A stretch of DNA of 64,000 nt from QHXW01 sp035280425 (GTDB taxonomy: Bacteria > Acidobacteriota > Terriglobia > Bryobacterales > Bryobacteraceae). The stretch covers positions 124,001 through 188,000 of the forward strand of contig DATEFW010000034.1 of the NCBI GenBank assembly GCA_035280425.1. The letters run 5' to 3'. Positions within the stretch are counted from its first letter, which is position 1, and each line of letters begins with the position of its first letter. The translations under genes were made by a program, and so were the position numbers. The notes beneath the pieces were generated by a model that saw only the letters and a program-made list of their open reading frames with translations, ran no database searches and had not been told where the DNA came from. Shown one piece after another: positions 25,281-33,517 of the stretch.

Positions 25281-27119
25281 ATGCCATATCGAGTGACGGT
25301 TCCGGACCGGGAATATTTCGAGGGAAATATCCCGTGCCGGACCGCGTGCCCGATCCACACCGAGTGCGGGCGCTACGTGCAAGCCATCGGGCTTTCGCAG
25401 GACGAGGAAGCTTACATGCTGGCGCGCGCTCCCAATCCCTTCGTGTACGTGCTGGGCCGAATCTGCGCGCATCCGTGTGAAGACGCCTGCCGGCGGGGAA
25501 AAATCGACGAGCCGGTGGCGATCTGCGCGCTCAAGCGTTACGTGACCGACCGGCACAACCTGGGAGCAGGCCACGACCCGGCGCGCAAGGAGGGTCGCGC
25601 GGCCGCCAAGCGGGGCAAACGGGTGGCGATTGTGGGCGCGGGGGTTTGCGGGCTGACGTGCGCGCACGATCTGGCGCTGCTGGGATATTCGGTGGACGTT
25701 TTCGAATCGGCGCCGGTGCCTGGCGGCATGTTGTACCTGGGGATTCCGCACTTCCGGCTGCCGCGCGAAATCATCAAGATGGAGGTCGATAACATTCTCG
25801 CGCTGGGCGTGAACCTGCACACGCGGACGACCATCGGGCGCGACTTCACGCTGGCGCAGTTGCGCTCGGAGTTCGACGCTGTGCTGCTGGCGACGGGATT
25901 GAACAAAGGCCGCGAGCTGAAACTGCCGGGTGCGCAACTGGACGGGGTGTTCAACGGAATCGATTTCCTGATCAACGTCAATCTGGGCTACACGGTGGAA
26001 CTCGGGCGCAAGGTCGCGGTGGTAGGCGGCGGGAACGTGGCGATCGACGTGGCACGCGCGGCTGTCCGGCTGGTGAAGGAACCGCAGGCGAGCGCGAACG
26101 GAGAGAACAGCGGCGAGAGCCTGCAACCGGCGCTGGATGCGGCGCGGCTGGCGCTGCGCAGCGGAGCGCAGGAGGTCGTGATGGTGAGCCTGGAATCGCG
26201 GGAACAAATGCCGGCGTGGAAGGGCGAGGTCGAGGAAGCGGAGCACGAAGGCATCGCCGTGGATAACGGCTGGGGGCCGAAGGAAGTGATGGGCGAAGGC
26301 GGGAAAGTTGCTGGGCTGAAGGTTCGCCGGTGCGTTTCGGTATTCGATCAGGACGGGCGGTTCAACCCGGCGTTCAGCAGCGAAGAGAAAGTGATCGCAT
26401 GCGACAACGTGATTCTGGCGATCGGACAGCAGGCTGATCTTTCGTTCGTGCAGCCCTCGGACGGGATCGAAGTGACGCCGCGCGGGATTCTGAAGATCGA
26501 CGAAAATCTTATGACCACGGCGCCAGGAGTTTTCGCGGGCGGCGACGTGGCGTTCGGGCCGCGCATTCTGGTGGAAGCGGTAGCTAACGGACATCGCGGC
26601 GCGCGATCGATCCACGCGTATCTGAGCGGCAAGACGAGAAAGACGCTGCTGAGCCGTTTCCGCATCATCTCGAACTGGCAGATGCCGCGGGAGTACCTGC
26701 GCATCCCGCGCCAGCGGATGCCGGTGCTGCCGACCAACCGGCGCATCGGGATCGCGGAAGTGGAACTGGGATTTGACGAAGCGCAGGGGCGCGCCGAAGG
26801 GCTGCGCTGCCTGAACTGCCAGGTGAACACGATTTTCGACGGCTCGAAGTGTATTTTGTGCGGCGGGTGCATCGACATCTGTCCGGAGCACTGCCTGAAG
26901 CTGGTGGATCTCGCTCAGGTTCGCGGCGACGAGCGTTATGAAAGCTTGATTGAGAAGCGGTACGGGCGGGCCGCGGCAGAACTGGTGGCGGGGCAGGCGA
27001 GCGCCATCATCAAGAACGAAGACAAGTGCATCCGTTGCGGGCTTTGCGCGCAGCGCTGTCCGACGCACGCCATCACGATGGAAGCGCTCGAGCAGCAGGA
27101 GCGGGAGGTTTTCGAATGA
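25281..27119 (+). CDS. GltD/NfnB-like NAD(P)-linked Fe-S flavoprotein with C-terminal ferredoxin domain
   Basis: 612 residues. An N-terminal cysteine domain (CRTACPIHTECG near 19-30 and CAHPCEDACRRG near 62-75) is typical of the glutamate synthase small subunit. The FAD site is VAIVGAGVCGLTCAHD (about 118) with PGGMLYLGIPHFRLP; the NAD(P) site is VAVVGGGNVAIDVARAA (about 250); GGDVAFGP closes the FAD site. The C-terminus adds two 4Fe-4S clusters (CILCGGCIDICPEHC and CIRCGLCAQRCP). No transmembrane segment. Being inside a Rieske/cytochrome b operon it probably exchanges electrons between NAD(P)H and the complex; it overlaps the Rieske gene by 4 bases. No glutamate synthase large subunit is adjacent. 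Confidence 0.88.
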   Translation: MPYRVTVPDREYFEGNIPCRTACPIHTECGRYVQAIGLSQDEEAYMLARAPNPFVYVLGRICAHPCEDACRRGKIDEPVAICALKRYVTDRHNLGAGHDPARKEGRAAAKRGKRVAIVGAGVCGLTCAHDLALLGYSVDVFESAPVPGGMLYLGIPHFRLPREIIKMEVDNILALGVNLHTRTTIGRDFTLAQLRSEFDAVLLATGLNKGRELKLPGAQLDGVFNGIDFLINVNLGYTVELGRKVAVVGGGNVAIDVARAAVRLVKEPQASANGENSGESLQPALDAARLALRSGAQEVVMVSLESREQMPAWKGEVEEAEHEGIAVDNGWGPKEVMGEGGKVAGLKVRRCVSVFDQDGRFNPAFSSEEKVIACDNVILAIGQQADLSFVQPSDGIEVTPRGILKIDENLMTTAPGVFAGGDVAFGPRILVEAVANGHRGARSIHAYLSGKTRKTLLSRFRIISNWQMPREYLRIPRQRMPVLPTNRRIGIAEVELGFDEAQGRAEGLRCLNCQVNTIFDGSKCILCGGCIDICPEHCLKLVDLAQVRGDERYESLIEKRYGRAAAELVAGQASAIIKNEDKCIRCGLCAQRCPTHAITMEALEQQEREVFE

Positions 27120-27577
27120 ACCGGAGGCAGTTCTTCAACTGGAGCGTAGCGGGGCTGGCGGCCATTTGGTCGGCGGTTGGCGTATCGCTGGGGGCGGCGG
27201 TGCGGTACCTGATCCCCAGCGTGTTTTACGAACCGCCGCAGACGTTCAAGATCGGCAATCCGGGCGATTTTTCTTTTGGCGCGCCTACGCTGCTGCCGGA
27301 TGAAAAAATTTTCGTGTTTCGCGATCAGGAAAAAGGCTTCGCGGTGGCGAGCGCGGTGTGCACGCACCTGGGGTGCACGGTGCAGTGGTTCGCGAGCGAC
27401 GACCGGTTTCATTGCCCGTGCCACGGCAGCGTTTTTCAGGCGACAGGTGAGGTAGCCCACGGGCCGGCGCCGCGGGGACTGGAGTGGTTTGAAGTGACGC
27501 AGGCCAGGGACGGGCAACTGGCGGTGGATAAGACGAAAGTCGTGCAGCCCTCGTACCGGCTGATGGTAAAAGCATGA
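27116..27577 (+). CDS. Rieske iron-sulfur protein of a cytochrome bc/b6 complex
   Basis: 153 residues. Starts with a Tat-type anchor (NRRQFFNWSVAGLAAIWSAVG) and has both cluster-binding boxes: C82-T-H84-LGC87 and C100-P-C102-H103-GS, giving two Cys and two His ligands to the [2Fe-2S] cluster and the disulfide pair. It is anchored on the outer face of the inner membrane and takes the first electron from quinol. ATG at 27116 overlaps the stop of the flavoprotein (ATGA), and its own stop overlaps the cytochrome b start, so the genes are translationally coupled. Confidence 0.95.
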   Translation: MNRRQFFNWSVAGLAAIWSAVGVSLGAAVRYLIPSVFYEPPQTFKIGNPGDFSFGAPTLLPDEKIFVFRDQEKGFAVASAVCTHLGCTVQWFASDDRFHCPCHGSVFQATGEVAHGPAPRGLEWFEVTQARDGQLAVDKTKVVQPSYRLMVKA

Positions 27578-28890
27578 AGTGGGCGCGCGAAGTTTACGGT
27601 TCGATCGTAAGGCGGGATCCGCTCACCACGGAGAAAGGGAAAGCCGAACTGGTTTTTCTGAATGTGTGGCTGCACATTCATCCCGTCAAGGTGAAAAAAG
27701 AAAATTTCAAAATCAAGCATACCTGGTACCTGGGGTTCATTACTTTCTATTTGTTTCTGATCCTGGTAGGGACGGGCGTGGCGCTGATGTTTTATTACCG
27801 GCCGTACCCGGCGCAGGCATATCAGGACATGAAGGACCTCGAATTCGTGGTGTTCCTGGGATCTTTTCTGCGGAACCTGCACCGGTGGTCGGCACACGGG
27901 ATGGTTATCTGCGTGGTGCTGCACATGTGCCGGGTGTTTTATACGGGCTCATACAAGAAGCCGCGGCAATTCAACTGGGTGATCGGGGTGGTGCTGCTGC
28001 TGCTGACGCTGGGGCTGTCGTTTACGGGTTATCTGCTGCCGTGGGATCAACTGGCCTTCTGGGCGATTACGGTGGGCACGAATATCGGCGGCTACGCGCC
28101 GCTGATTGGTCCGAAGATCAAGGAAATTCTGCTGGGAGGGCACAACGTCGCGGAAGGCGCGCTGATCCGGTTTTATGTGCTGCATGTGGTGGTGCTGCCG
28201 TCGCTGGTGGTGCTGTTCACGATGGTGCATTTCTGGCGGATTCGCAAAGACGGCGGATTGTCGCGGCCGGTTTGGAAGCTGAATGGGGAGGCAATTGAGG
28301 CCGGCCTGTTGACGGCGAAGCCGCTGGTACAGATCGGAGGCGCGGCTGCGGCTCCGGCGCCATTGCGCAAAGAAATGGTGACGGCGGCATCCAAGGAAAA
28401 GACTTACGGGTTGATGGAGGTTGTGACCGGAAAGCCGGTGTTTGAGACCGCGAGCGCGGAGTACGCGGACGAAGAAGTTTTTTCATTTCCGCACGCGTTC
28501 TTTCGCGAGGGGATCGCGTTCTTACTCACGCTGGTCGCGGTGATGGCAGTGTCGCTGGTGTGGAAGGCGCCCCTCGAGGAGCTGGCCAATCCGGCGAAAA
28601 CGCCGAATCCGGCGAAAGCGCCCTGGTATTTTCTCGGCCTGCAAGAGCTGGTGAGCCACTCGGCGTTCGTGGGCGGGGTGCTGGCGCCGACATTGATGGT
28701 GCTGGCGCTGGTGGCGATTCCTTATTTCGATAAGAACCCGAGCCGACGGCTCGAATCGAGGAAGTGGGCCATCTGGATCTTCACAATCTTTATGGTGGTG
28801 AATCTGGTGCTGATTATTGTGGGCACCTATTTTCGCGGGCCCGGCTGGGCGCTGACACCTCCGTGGGTGCATGTGGCGGGGCACGAGTGA
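27574..28890 (+). CDS. Cytochrome b (b6 plus subunit IV-like fusion)
   Basis: 438 residues. The b6-like part (1-230) carries heme ligands H103/H117 (14 apart) and H204/H219 (15 apart); this 14/15 spacing is of the b6 type. RWSAHG and MCRVFYTG flank the first pair. After a hydrophilic linker (about 240-305), a subunit IV-like part has three helices; the quinol-site PEWY motif of other complexes appears as APWY in KAPWYFLGLQEL. Such variants occur with low-potential quinones like menaquinone (family knowledge, not shown here). Stop overlaps the start of the hexaheme cytochrome gene. Confidence 0.93.
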   Translation: MKWAREVYGSIVRRDPLTTEKGKAELVFLNVWLHIHPVKVKKENFKIKHTWYLGFITFYLFLILVGTGVALMFYYRPYPAQAYQDMKDLEFVVFLGSFLRNLHRWSAHGMVICVVLHMCRVFYTGSYKKPRQFNWVIGVVLLLLTLGLSFTGYLLPWDQLAFWAITVGTNIGGYAPLIGPKIKEILLGGHNVAEGALIRFYVLHVVVLPSLVVLFTMVHFWRIRKDGGLSRPVWKLNGEAIEAGLLTAKPLVQIGGAAAAPAPLRKEMVTAASKEKTYGLMEVVTGKPVFETASAEYADEEVFSFPHAFFREGIAFLLTLVAVMAVSLVWKAPLEELANPAKTPNPAKAPWYFLGLQELVSHSAFVGGVLAPTLMVLALVAIPYFDKNPSRRLESRKWAIWIFTIFMVVNLVLIIVGTYFRGPGWALTPPWVHVAGHE

Positions 28891-30284
28891 TGGAAAACCG
28901 GACCCCGCAGTTTTTTTTCACTCTGAGCGTTGTGGTGCTGGCGCTGCTGATCGGCGCAATTTGGCAGGCGGGCAGCCCATCGTGGAAATCGTATCAGCGC
29001 CAGTTCTATAGGCTGGAAGCGCAGCAGGAGCCGACCGCCGCGGCTAAGGAAGCAGTGCTCAATAGCGCAGTTTCGATCCGGCAGGTGATGCTGCCGGGAT
29101 TGCAACGGGTGGACCGCTGCACGACATGCCATCTGGGCGTGGACGATCCCACGATGACGAAGGCGCCGCAGCCGTTCCGCTATCATCCGAATGTCGGGCC
29201 GCACCTGGTGTCGAAGTTCGGCTGCACGGTTTGCCATGGCGGCCAGGGCCTGGCCGTCGATAAGACCAATGCCCATGGAAGAGTGCCGTTCTGGTCGCAA
29301 CCGCTGTTGTCGAAGGATTATCTGCGCGCTTCCTGCGGGCGCTGCCATAAAGAAGGCGATGTACCGGGAGTGCCGGAACTGGCGGAGGGGCGGCGCATCT
29401 TCGAGACACATGGATGCCGCGGGTGCCACAAATTGAACGGAGTGGGCGGCAGCATCGGGCCGGATCTGACCGAAGAAGGCGCACTTCACCGGCAGCCGGA
29501 ATGGCTGAAGCGGCATTTTCTGGATCCGAATTCGCTGACGGCGGGTTCGGCCATGCCGAACTTTCACTTCACCGACGAGCAGGCGCGGGCGCTGACGTTT
29601 TACATGCTGGCGCTCACCAGCGAGCAGATGGGCGCATATTATTCGAGCGTCAGGCTGATCCCGAGTCCCGATTTCGGGCGGAAGCTGTTTACCGAGAAGA
29701 ACTGCATTACGTGCCACAGTATCGGCGGCGTGGGCGGGCGGACCGACAGCCCGGACTTAGCGGGCGTGACCAAGCGCCACTCCATCGGATGGCTGGACGA
29801 GCAACTGGTGAATCCGGACATGATTTCGCCGGGCAGCCTGATGCCGGCGTATGAACTGGATCCGAACGAACGCAAAGCGGTGATCGAATTCTTGAATGTT
29901 GCGACACCGGACGATGCGAAACAGATTCTGACCGGGCGGCCCAAAGCGCCGACGGCGGAAGCGGCCCTGGTGGAAGCGGGCAAGCAGAATTTTGCCAGGT
30001 TCGGGTGTGTGGGATGCCACGGAATTGGCGGGCAGGGAGGAGTTCCGAACCCGAACAGCCAGGGTGGCGAGGTGCCGTCGCTGCTGCACGTGGCGGACGA
30101 TTACACCAAGCCCGAGGTCGCGACGATTATCCGGAACGGAAAGATGCCGCCGCTGGCGGATGGCAAGAAACCCGCTCCACCGCTGTATATGCCGGCATGG
30201 CGACAGATGTTGACGGACGAAGAAGTCAGCCGCGTAGTCGAGTATCTGTGGTCCTTGCAGGCTAAGAAAGACACGGCCTGGTAA
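28890..30284 (+). CDS. Membrane-anchored hexaheme cytochrome c
   Basis: 464 residues. An N-terminal membrane segment (about 8-28) anchors a periplasmic part with six CXXCH motifs: CTTCH, CTVCH, CGRCH, CRGCH, CITCH and CVGCH. The last three lie in cytochrome c-like domains (GRRIFETHGCRGCH, GRKLFTEKNCITCH, AGKQNFARFGCVGCH), each with later methionines as possible ligands. It replaces cytochrome c1/f as electron carrier from the Rieske protein. The ATG at 28890 overlaps the cytochrome b stop (TGATG). It is the last gene of the redox operon. Confidence 0.93.
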   Translation: MENRTPQFFFTLSVVVLALLIGAIWQAGSPSWKSYQRQFYRLEAQQEPTAAAKEAVLNSAVSIRQVMLPGLQRVDRCTTCHLGVDDPTMTKAPQPFRYHPNVGPHLVSKFGCTVCHGGQGLAVDKTNAHGRVPFWSQPLLSKDYLRASCGRCHKEGDVPGVPELAEGRRIFETHGCRGCHKLNGVGGSIGPDLTEEGALHRQPEWLKRHFLDPNSLTAGSAMPNFHFTDEQARALTFYMLALTSEQMGAYYSSVRLIPSPDFGRKLFTEKNCITCHSIGGVGGRTDSPDLAGVTKRHSIGWLDEQLVNPDMISPGSLMPAYELDPNERKAVIEFLNVATPDDAKQILTGRPKAPTAEAALVEAGKQNFARFGCVGCHGIGGQGGVPNPNSQGGEVPSLLHVADDYTKPEVATIIRNGKMPPLADGKKPAPPLYMPAWRQMLTDEEVSRVVEYLWSLQAKKDTAW

Positions 30285-30368
30285 GGCGGGCGCCGCAGAG
30301 CTTGGCCCGGATGTCCGCTGGTGAGAACATGCGAGCCGCAGAACCGTCTTCGCCGTCGAGAGAACGCT

Positions 30369-30406
30369 GGCGCCGCCGCTACAGCGCCTTCCCCGCGGCG
30401 GACGCC
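30369..30406 (+). terminator. GC-rich inverted repeat after the redox operon
   Basis: GGCGCCGCCGC (30369-30379) pairs with GCGGCGGACGCC (30395-30406), an 11-pair stem with one bulge, 85 bases past the operon stop. There is no U-tract after it, so intrinsic termination would be atypical. Confidence 0.35.
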
Positions 30407-30499
30407 GCTCATTAAGATCCCATCCGTTTCCTGATCAACTAAGTTGCAACGCCTCCCAACCAGTTTTTTGTGTCATGCTTCATCAGTGGGAAATCTCTT

Positions 30500-31264
30500 G
30501 TGAATGATTTGGATAACGGCAGGATCGCGCTGGTGACCGGTGCAGGCAGCGGCATCGGCCGTGCGGCCAGCCTGGCTTTGCAAGGCGCAGGATTTTCGGT
30601 GGTGCTTGCCGGACGGCGAGGTGAGGAACTCGATCGGACGGCGGCGATGGCGCAACCCGGCGGCGGCCGGATGCTGGCGGTGCCCACCGATGTTGGAAAT
30701 CCAGACGCCGTCAAGCGGCTGTTCGCCGCGGTCCAAGAAAGATTCGCGCGCCTGGACCTGCTCTTCAATAATGCAGGCATCAGCGCGCCCGGTGTTCCGA
30801 TGGAAGATCTGACTTTCGAGCAGTGGAACGCGGTATTACGCGTCAATCTGACCGGCGCATTTTTGTGCGCTCAGGAAGCCATCAAGCTGATGAAGGCGCA
30901 AGCGCCACGCGGCGGCCGCATCATCAACAACGGTTCGCTTTCGGCGCACACTCCGCGGCCGAATTCCGCGCCTTACACGGCCACCAAGCACGCAATCACG
31001 GGACTCACCAAGTGCATTTCGCTGGACGGCCGCAAGTTTGACATCGTTTGCGGACAAATCGACATCGGCAACGCGGGCACGGAAATGACCGCGCGCATGG
31101 CGTCCGGTGTGCCGCAGGCCGACGGCAGCCGCCGCGCGGAGCCGGTCATGGACGTGCGGCATGTAGCGGAGGCCGTCCTTTATATGGCGAACCTGCCGCT
31201 AGATGCCAATGTCCAGTTCCTGACCGTGATGGCTACTCAGATGCCATTTATCGGGCGCGGATGA
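30500..31264 (+). CDS. Short-chain dehydrogenase/reductase (SDR)
   Basis: About 254 residues, classical SDR: cofactor motif TGAGSGIGR near the N-terminus, GRR after the second strand (suggesting NADP preference), D-V in VPTDVGN, NNAG, the catalytic Ser in NNGSLSAH and the YTATK pair (Y and K four apart). I use the GTG at 30500, which places the cofactor motif about 12 residues in, as usual; an ATG at 30470 is an alternative. The substrate is not predictable. No operon partner. Confidence 0.88.
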   Translation: MNDLDNGRIALVTGAGSGIGRAASLALQGAGFSVVLAGRRGEELDRTAAMAQPGGGRMLAVPTDVGNPDAVKRLFAAVQERFARLDLLFNNAGISAPGVPMEDLTFEQWNAVLRVNLTGAFLCAQEAIKLMKAQAPRGGRIINNGSLSAHTPRPNSAPYTATKHAITGLTKCISLDGRKFDIVCGQIDIGNAGTEMTARMASGVPQADGSRRAEPVMDVRHVAEAVLYMANLPLDANVQFLTVMATQMPFIGRG

Positions 31265-31350
31265 GGGGCGGCCAGGAAGTTCCGCAGGAAAAGCCATTTC
31301 TAAGTCTGACTTTTCGCTACTACAGACGGGATATCGGCGTGCAGGCAGTG

Positions 31351-31790
31351 CTATTCGCAGAGCGCGCGGCCAACGAGACCGCAGTTTAACTCCCGGAACT
31401 TCTGTTGACCGGTGTTTAGATTGCCGTCGCGACAGGCAAAGCCACGCCAACGGCCGGCCTGAATGTAGTTGGCTCCAAGCTTCTTCAGTTCATGTTCGAT
31501 TCTCCAGGGCATGACGTGCCGATCGCGGGAGAGCAGATTCATGCTCCAAAAAGCGTTGTCGGCAAAATCTTCTTCCACGTTCGCAAATCCCGTCACGGTC
31601 TTGCTCTTAGCCAGGTACGCTCCGTTGCGGAGCTTCGTATAGCAAAGCAGCGAAACGCCGTGGCAAAGCGCGCAGGCAATTTTGCCGGCTTCGTGGAACT
31701 CCGCGAACTTCGCGTGCGGAAAACCCGCTCGGGTCGCCGGGGGTCGCTCATGGCATCCGCCTCGCATTTGCCGCCATCCGGCTGTAGATT
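31351..31790 (-). pseudogene. Truncated DJ-1/PfpI-type glutamine amidotransferase-like gene
   Basis: On the minus strand the frame reads FAEFHEAGKIACALCHG, with the family's nucleophile Cys elbow, then KTVTGFANVEEDF, HELKKLGANY and RDGNLNTGQ, which match the C-terminal half of DJ-1/PfpI proteins. Upstream the family's N-terminal half is absent; a GGKCEADAMSDP stretch in another frame at about 31737-31772 may be the preceding loop, implying a frameshift. No credible start codon. I read this as a broken gene. Confidence 0.6.
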
Positions 31791-31954
31791 GCGGAATTGG
31801 GCGCCTATAGCGCCGATGCAGAACTGCCGATAGACTCTCGGAGGCTGAAGTGTGCCGATAGAACCGGCGCGCGGAGCACAGGTGTGGCGATGCGCTGTGG
31901 TATTGACGCAGCGCGGTGGAAGCGGCCAATTTTTTCCGGGAAGGAGGTGCTGAC

Positions 31955-32530
31955 GTGCCAATGCGGTCTTTGGTTGTGGACGATGCGAGGGTGACGCAGC
32001 TCATCCTGGAGCGGATCTTGTCCGGTTACGGCGAATGCGATGTGGCTAAGACGGCGACCGAGGCTCTACAGGCTTTCAACGCATCGCTGTCAGAAGACAA
32101 GCCATACGACCTGATCTGCCTGGATATGGGACTGCCGGATTTCGGGGGCGTGGAGCTGCTGATGAAGATCCGGGGGATTGAAGAAGAGCGGGGCGTGCTG
32201 GAAGCTGAGCGAGTGCGCGTCATCGCGGTCACGGCGACGGGCGACACGGATACGGTGAAAGCCGTGATTCAGATGGGCGACGGCTACCTCTTGAAACCGA
32301 TTAATCGCGAGAGACTGATCCGGACGATCGCGCAACTGGGCCTGATTCCGCCGGACGAAGCAGAGCAGACGGCCGTGGACGCCTTATCCAGCTTGTGCAA
32401 GGGCGATGCGCTGGGAATCGACACACTGGCCGATTTAATGACGCAAATGGCCGCCTCGATCGGGAGGCAAAATGCGGCGAGCTTCGGCGGCTCCAAACAC
32501 TTCCCGGCAAGAACCAATCCAGCGGAATAA
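31955..32530 (+). CDS. Orphan receiver-domain protein
   Basis: About 191 residues starting at GTG 31955, which has AAGGAGG 9 bases upstream; an in-frame ATG follows two codons later. The N-terminal receiver domain (3-130) shows D9/D10, phospho-acceptor D57 (CLDMGLP), T/A switch (VTATGDT) and K in YLLKPIN. The C-terminal 60 residues contain a helix-rich segment (LGIDTLADLMTQMAASIG) with no domain I recognise and no DNA-binding motif. No histidine kinase is adjacent. It could act as a phosphate relay or through protein contacts. Confidence 0.82.
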   Translation: MPMRSLVVDDARVTQLILERILSGYGECDVAKTATEALQAFNASLSEDKPYDLICLDMGLPDFGGVELLMKIRGIEEERGVLEAERVRVIAVTATGDTDTVKAVIQMGDGYLLKPINRERLIRTIAQLGLIPPDEAEQTAVDALSSLCKGDALGIDTLADLMTQMAASIGRQNAASFGGSKHFPARTNPAE

Positions 32531-32545
32531 AGAAGAGCGGGCAGC

Positions 32546-33412
32546 TCAGCGCGCCGAGGCGGGATGGCGGTAGCGCAAATAGAGGTGATCGCCTGACTGC
32601 TTCACGGCTACGAGGTTGAGCCAAGGCGCGGTTTGCGGCAGGAATTCGCCGCCTTGGATCATTCCCGGCCGGGGAATTTCGTGCGTGCGGCCGGCAAGCT
32701 GCGGCGCGATCGTTAGGAAAAATTCGTCCACCAGTCCCTCAACAACAAAACTTCCAAACAGCGCGGGGCCGCCTTCGTGGAGCAGGAGGCCGACGTTGAA
32801 CTCGCGGCGCAGCAGTTCCAAGATCGCTACGGGGGAAACGGCTGAGCCGGCTGACTGGACGACTCGTACCTGGGAATTCGGAAACCGATGGATTCCGGCC
32901 GAGACAAGCTGCTTTTCGCCCTCCGCTGTGGTGAGAACCACGGCATGGACCTCGGGATTCTGAAAGATCGCCCGGTTGAGATCGATTTCGCCAGTGGCGC
33001 TGGCAATGAAGGTCACGGGAAACAGCGGCTTGCGGAGCACCTCGCGGCGGTAGTGCGCAAAAGAGGCGGCGGCGGGCGGGTAGATGAATTCGGCGGTCCA
33101 CAGATGAGAACGGCCTGCGGCTGACATCGTGCTGGAGCCGACGATCACGGCGTCGGCTGTGGCGCGCAGCAGACCCATGATGAAGCGGTCGGGCTCATTT
33201 GCTCCGCTGATGTCGCCGCCCCCGGATTTTCCGGGAATTCCGTAGCTAACTACGCCATCGAGAGTGCTGACGAAGTTTCCGATGACATACGGGCGAGCGC
33301 CGGCGCCGCCGGGGATTTCGAGATCGCCTCCGTAGAGCGCGCGAAGATCTTCTGGCAGACGCAAAGCGGGGGCGGGCGGCTGGCGGTCGAGCAAAGTGCG
33401 AATGGGATCCAT
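32546..33412 (-). CDS. RibD C-terminal domain (dihydrofolate-reductase-fold) reductase
   Basis: About 288 residues. The RibD_C/DHFR-like fold is visible: YVIGNFVSTLDGVVSYG (substrate loop), ADAVIVGSSTM (cofactor site), a central segment with GLLLHEGGPALFGSFV and a C-terminal LYLRYRHPAS. The family reduces the deaminated riboflavin precursor or unrelated ketone substrates with NADPH; without a RibD deaminase domain or other riboflavin genes nearby, the substrate is open. ATG at 33412 is preferred to a TTG two codons earlier. Confidence 0.82.
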   Translation of the reverse strand: MDPIRTLLDRQPPAPALRLPEDLRALYGGDLEIPGGAGARPYVIGNFVSTLDGVVSYGIPGKSGGGDISGANEPDRFIMGLLRATADAVIVGSSTMSAAGRSHLWTAEFIYPPAAASFAHYRREVLRKPLFPVTFIASATGEIDLNRAIFQNPEVHAVVLTTAEGEKQLVSAGIHRFPNSQVRVVQSAGSAVSPVAILELLRREFNVGLLLHEGGPALFGSFVVEGLVDEFFLTIAPQLAGRTHEIPRPGMIQGGEFLPQTAPWLNLVAVKQSGDHLYLRYRHPASAR

Positions 33413-33517
33413 CAACAAACCAGAATGACACGGATGGTCTTTAGCGGGAGCAGTTGAGGCGCGCGCTTCGATATAGTGTTAAGTCAGCTCGAAGAAAGAG
33501 GATTGAGGAACGTAAGG

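Noticed and set aside
25104..27068. 654-codon minus-strand frame across the flavoprotein
   Set aside because: Arg/His-rich composition and no domain; the plus strand encodes a complete FAD/Fe-S protein.
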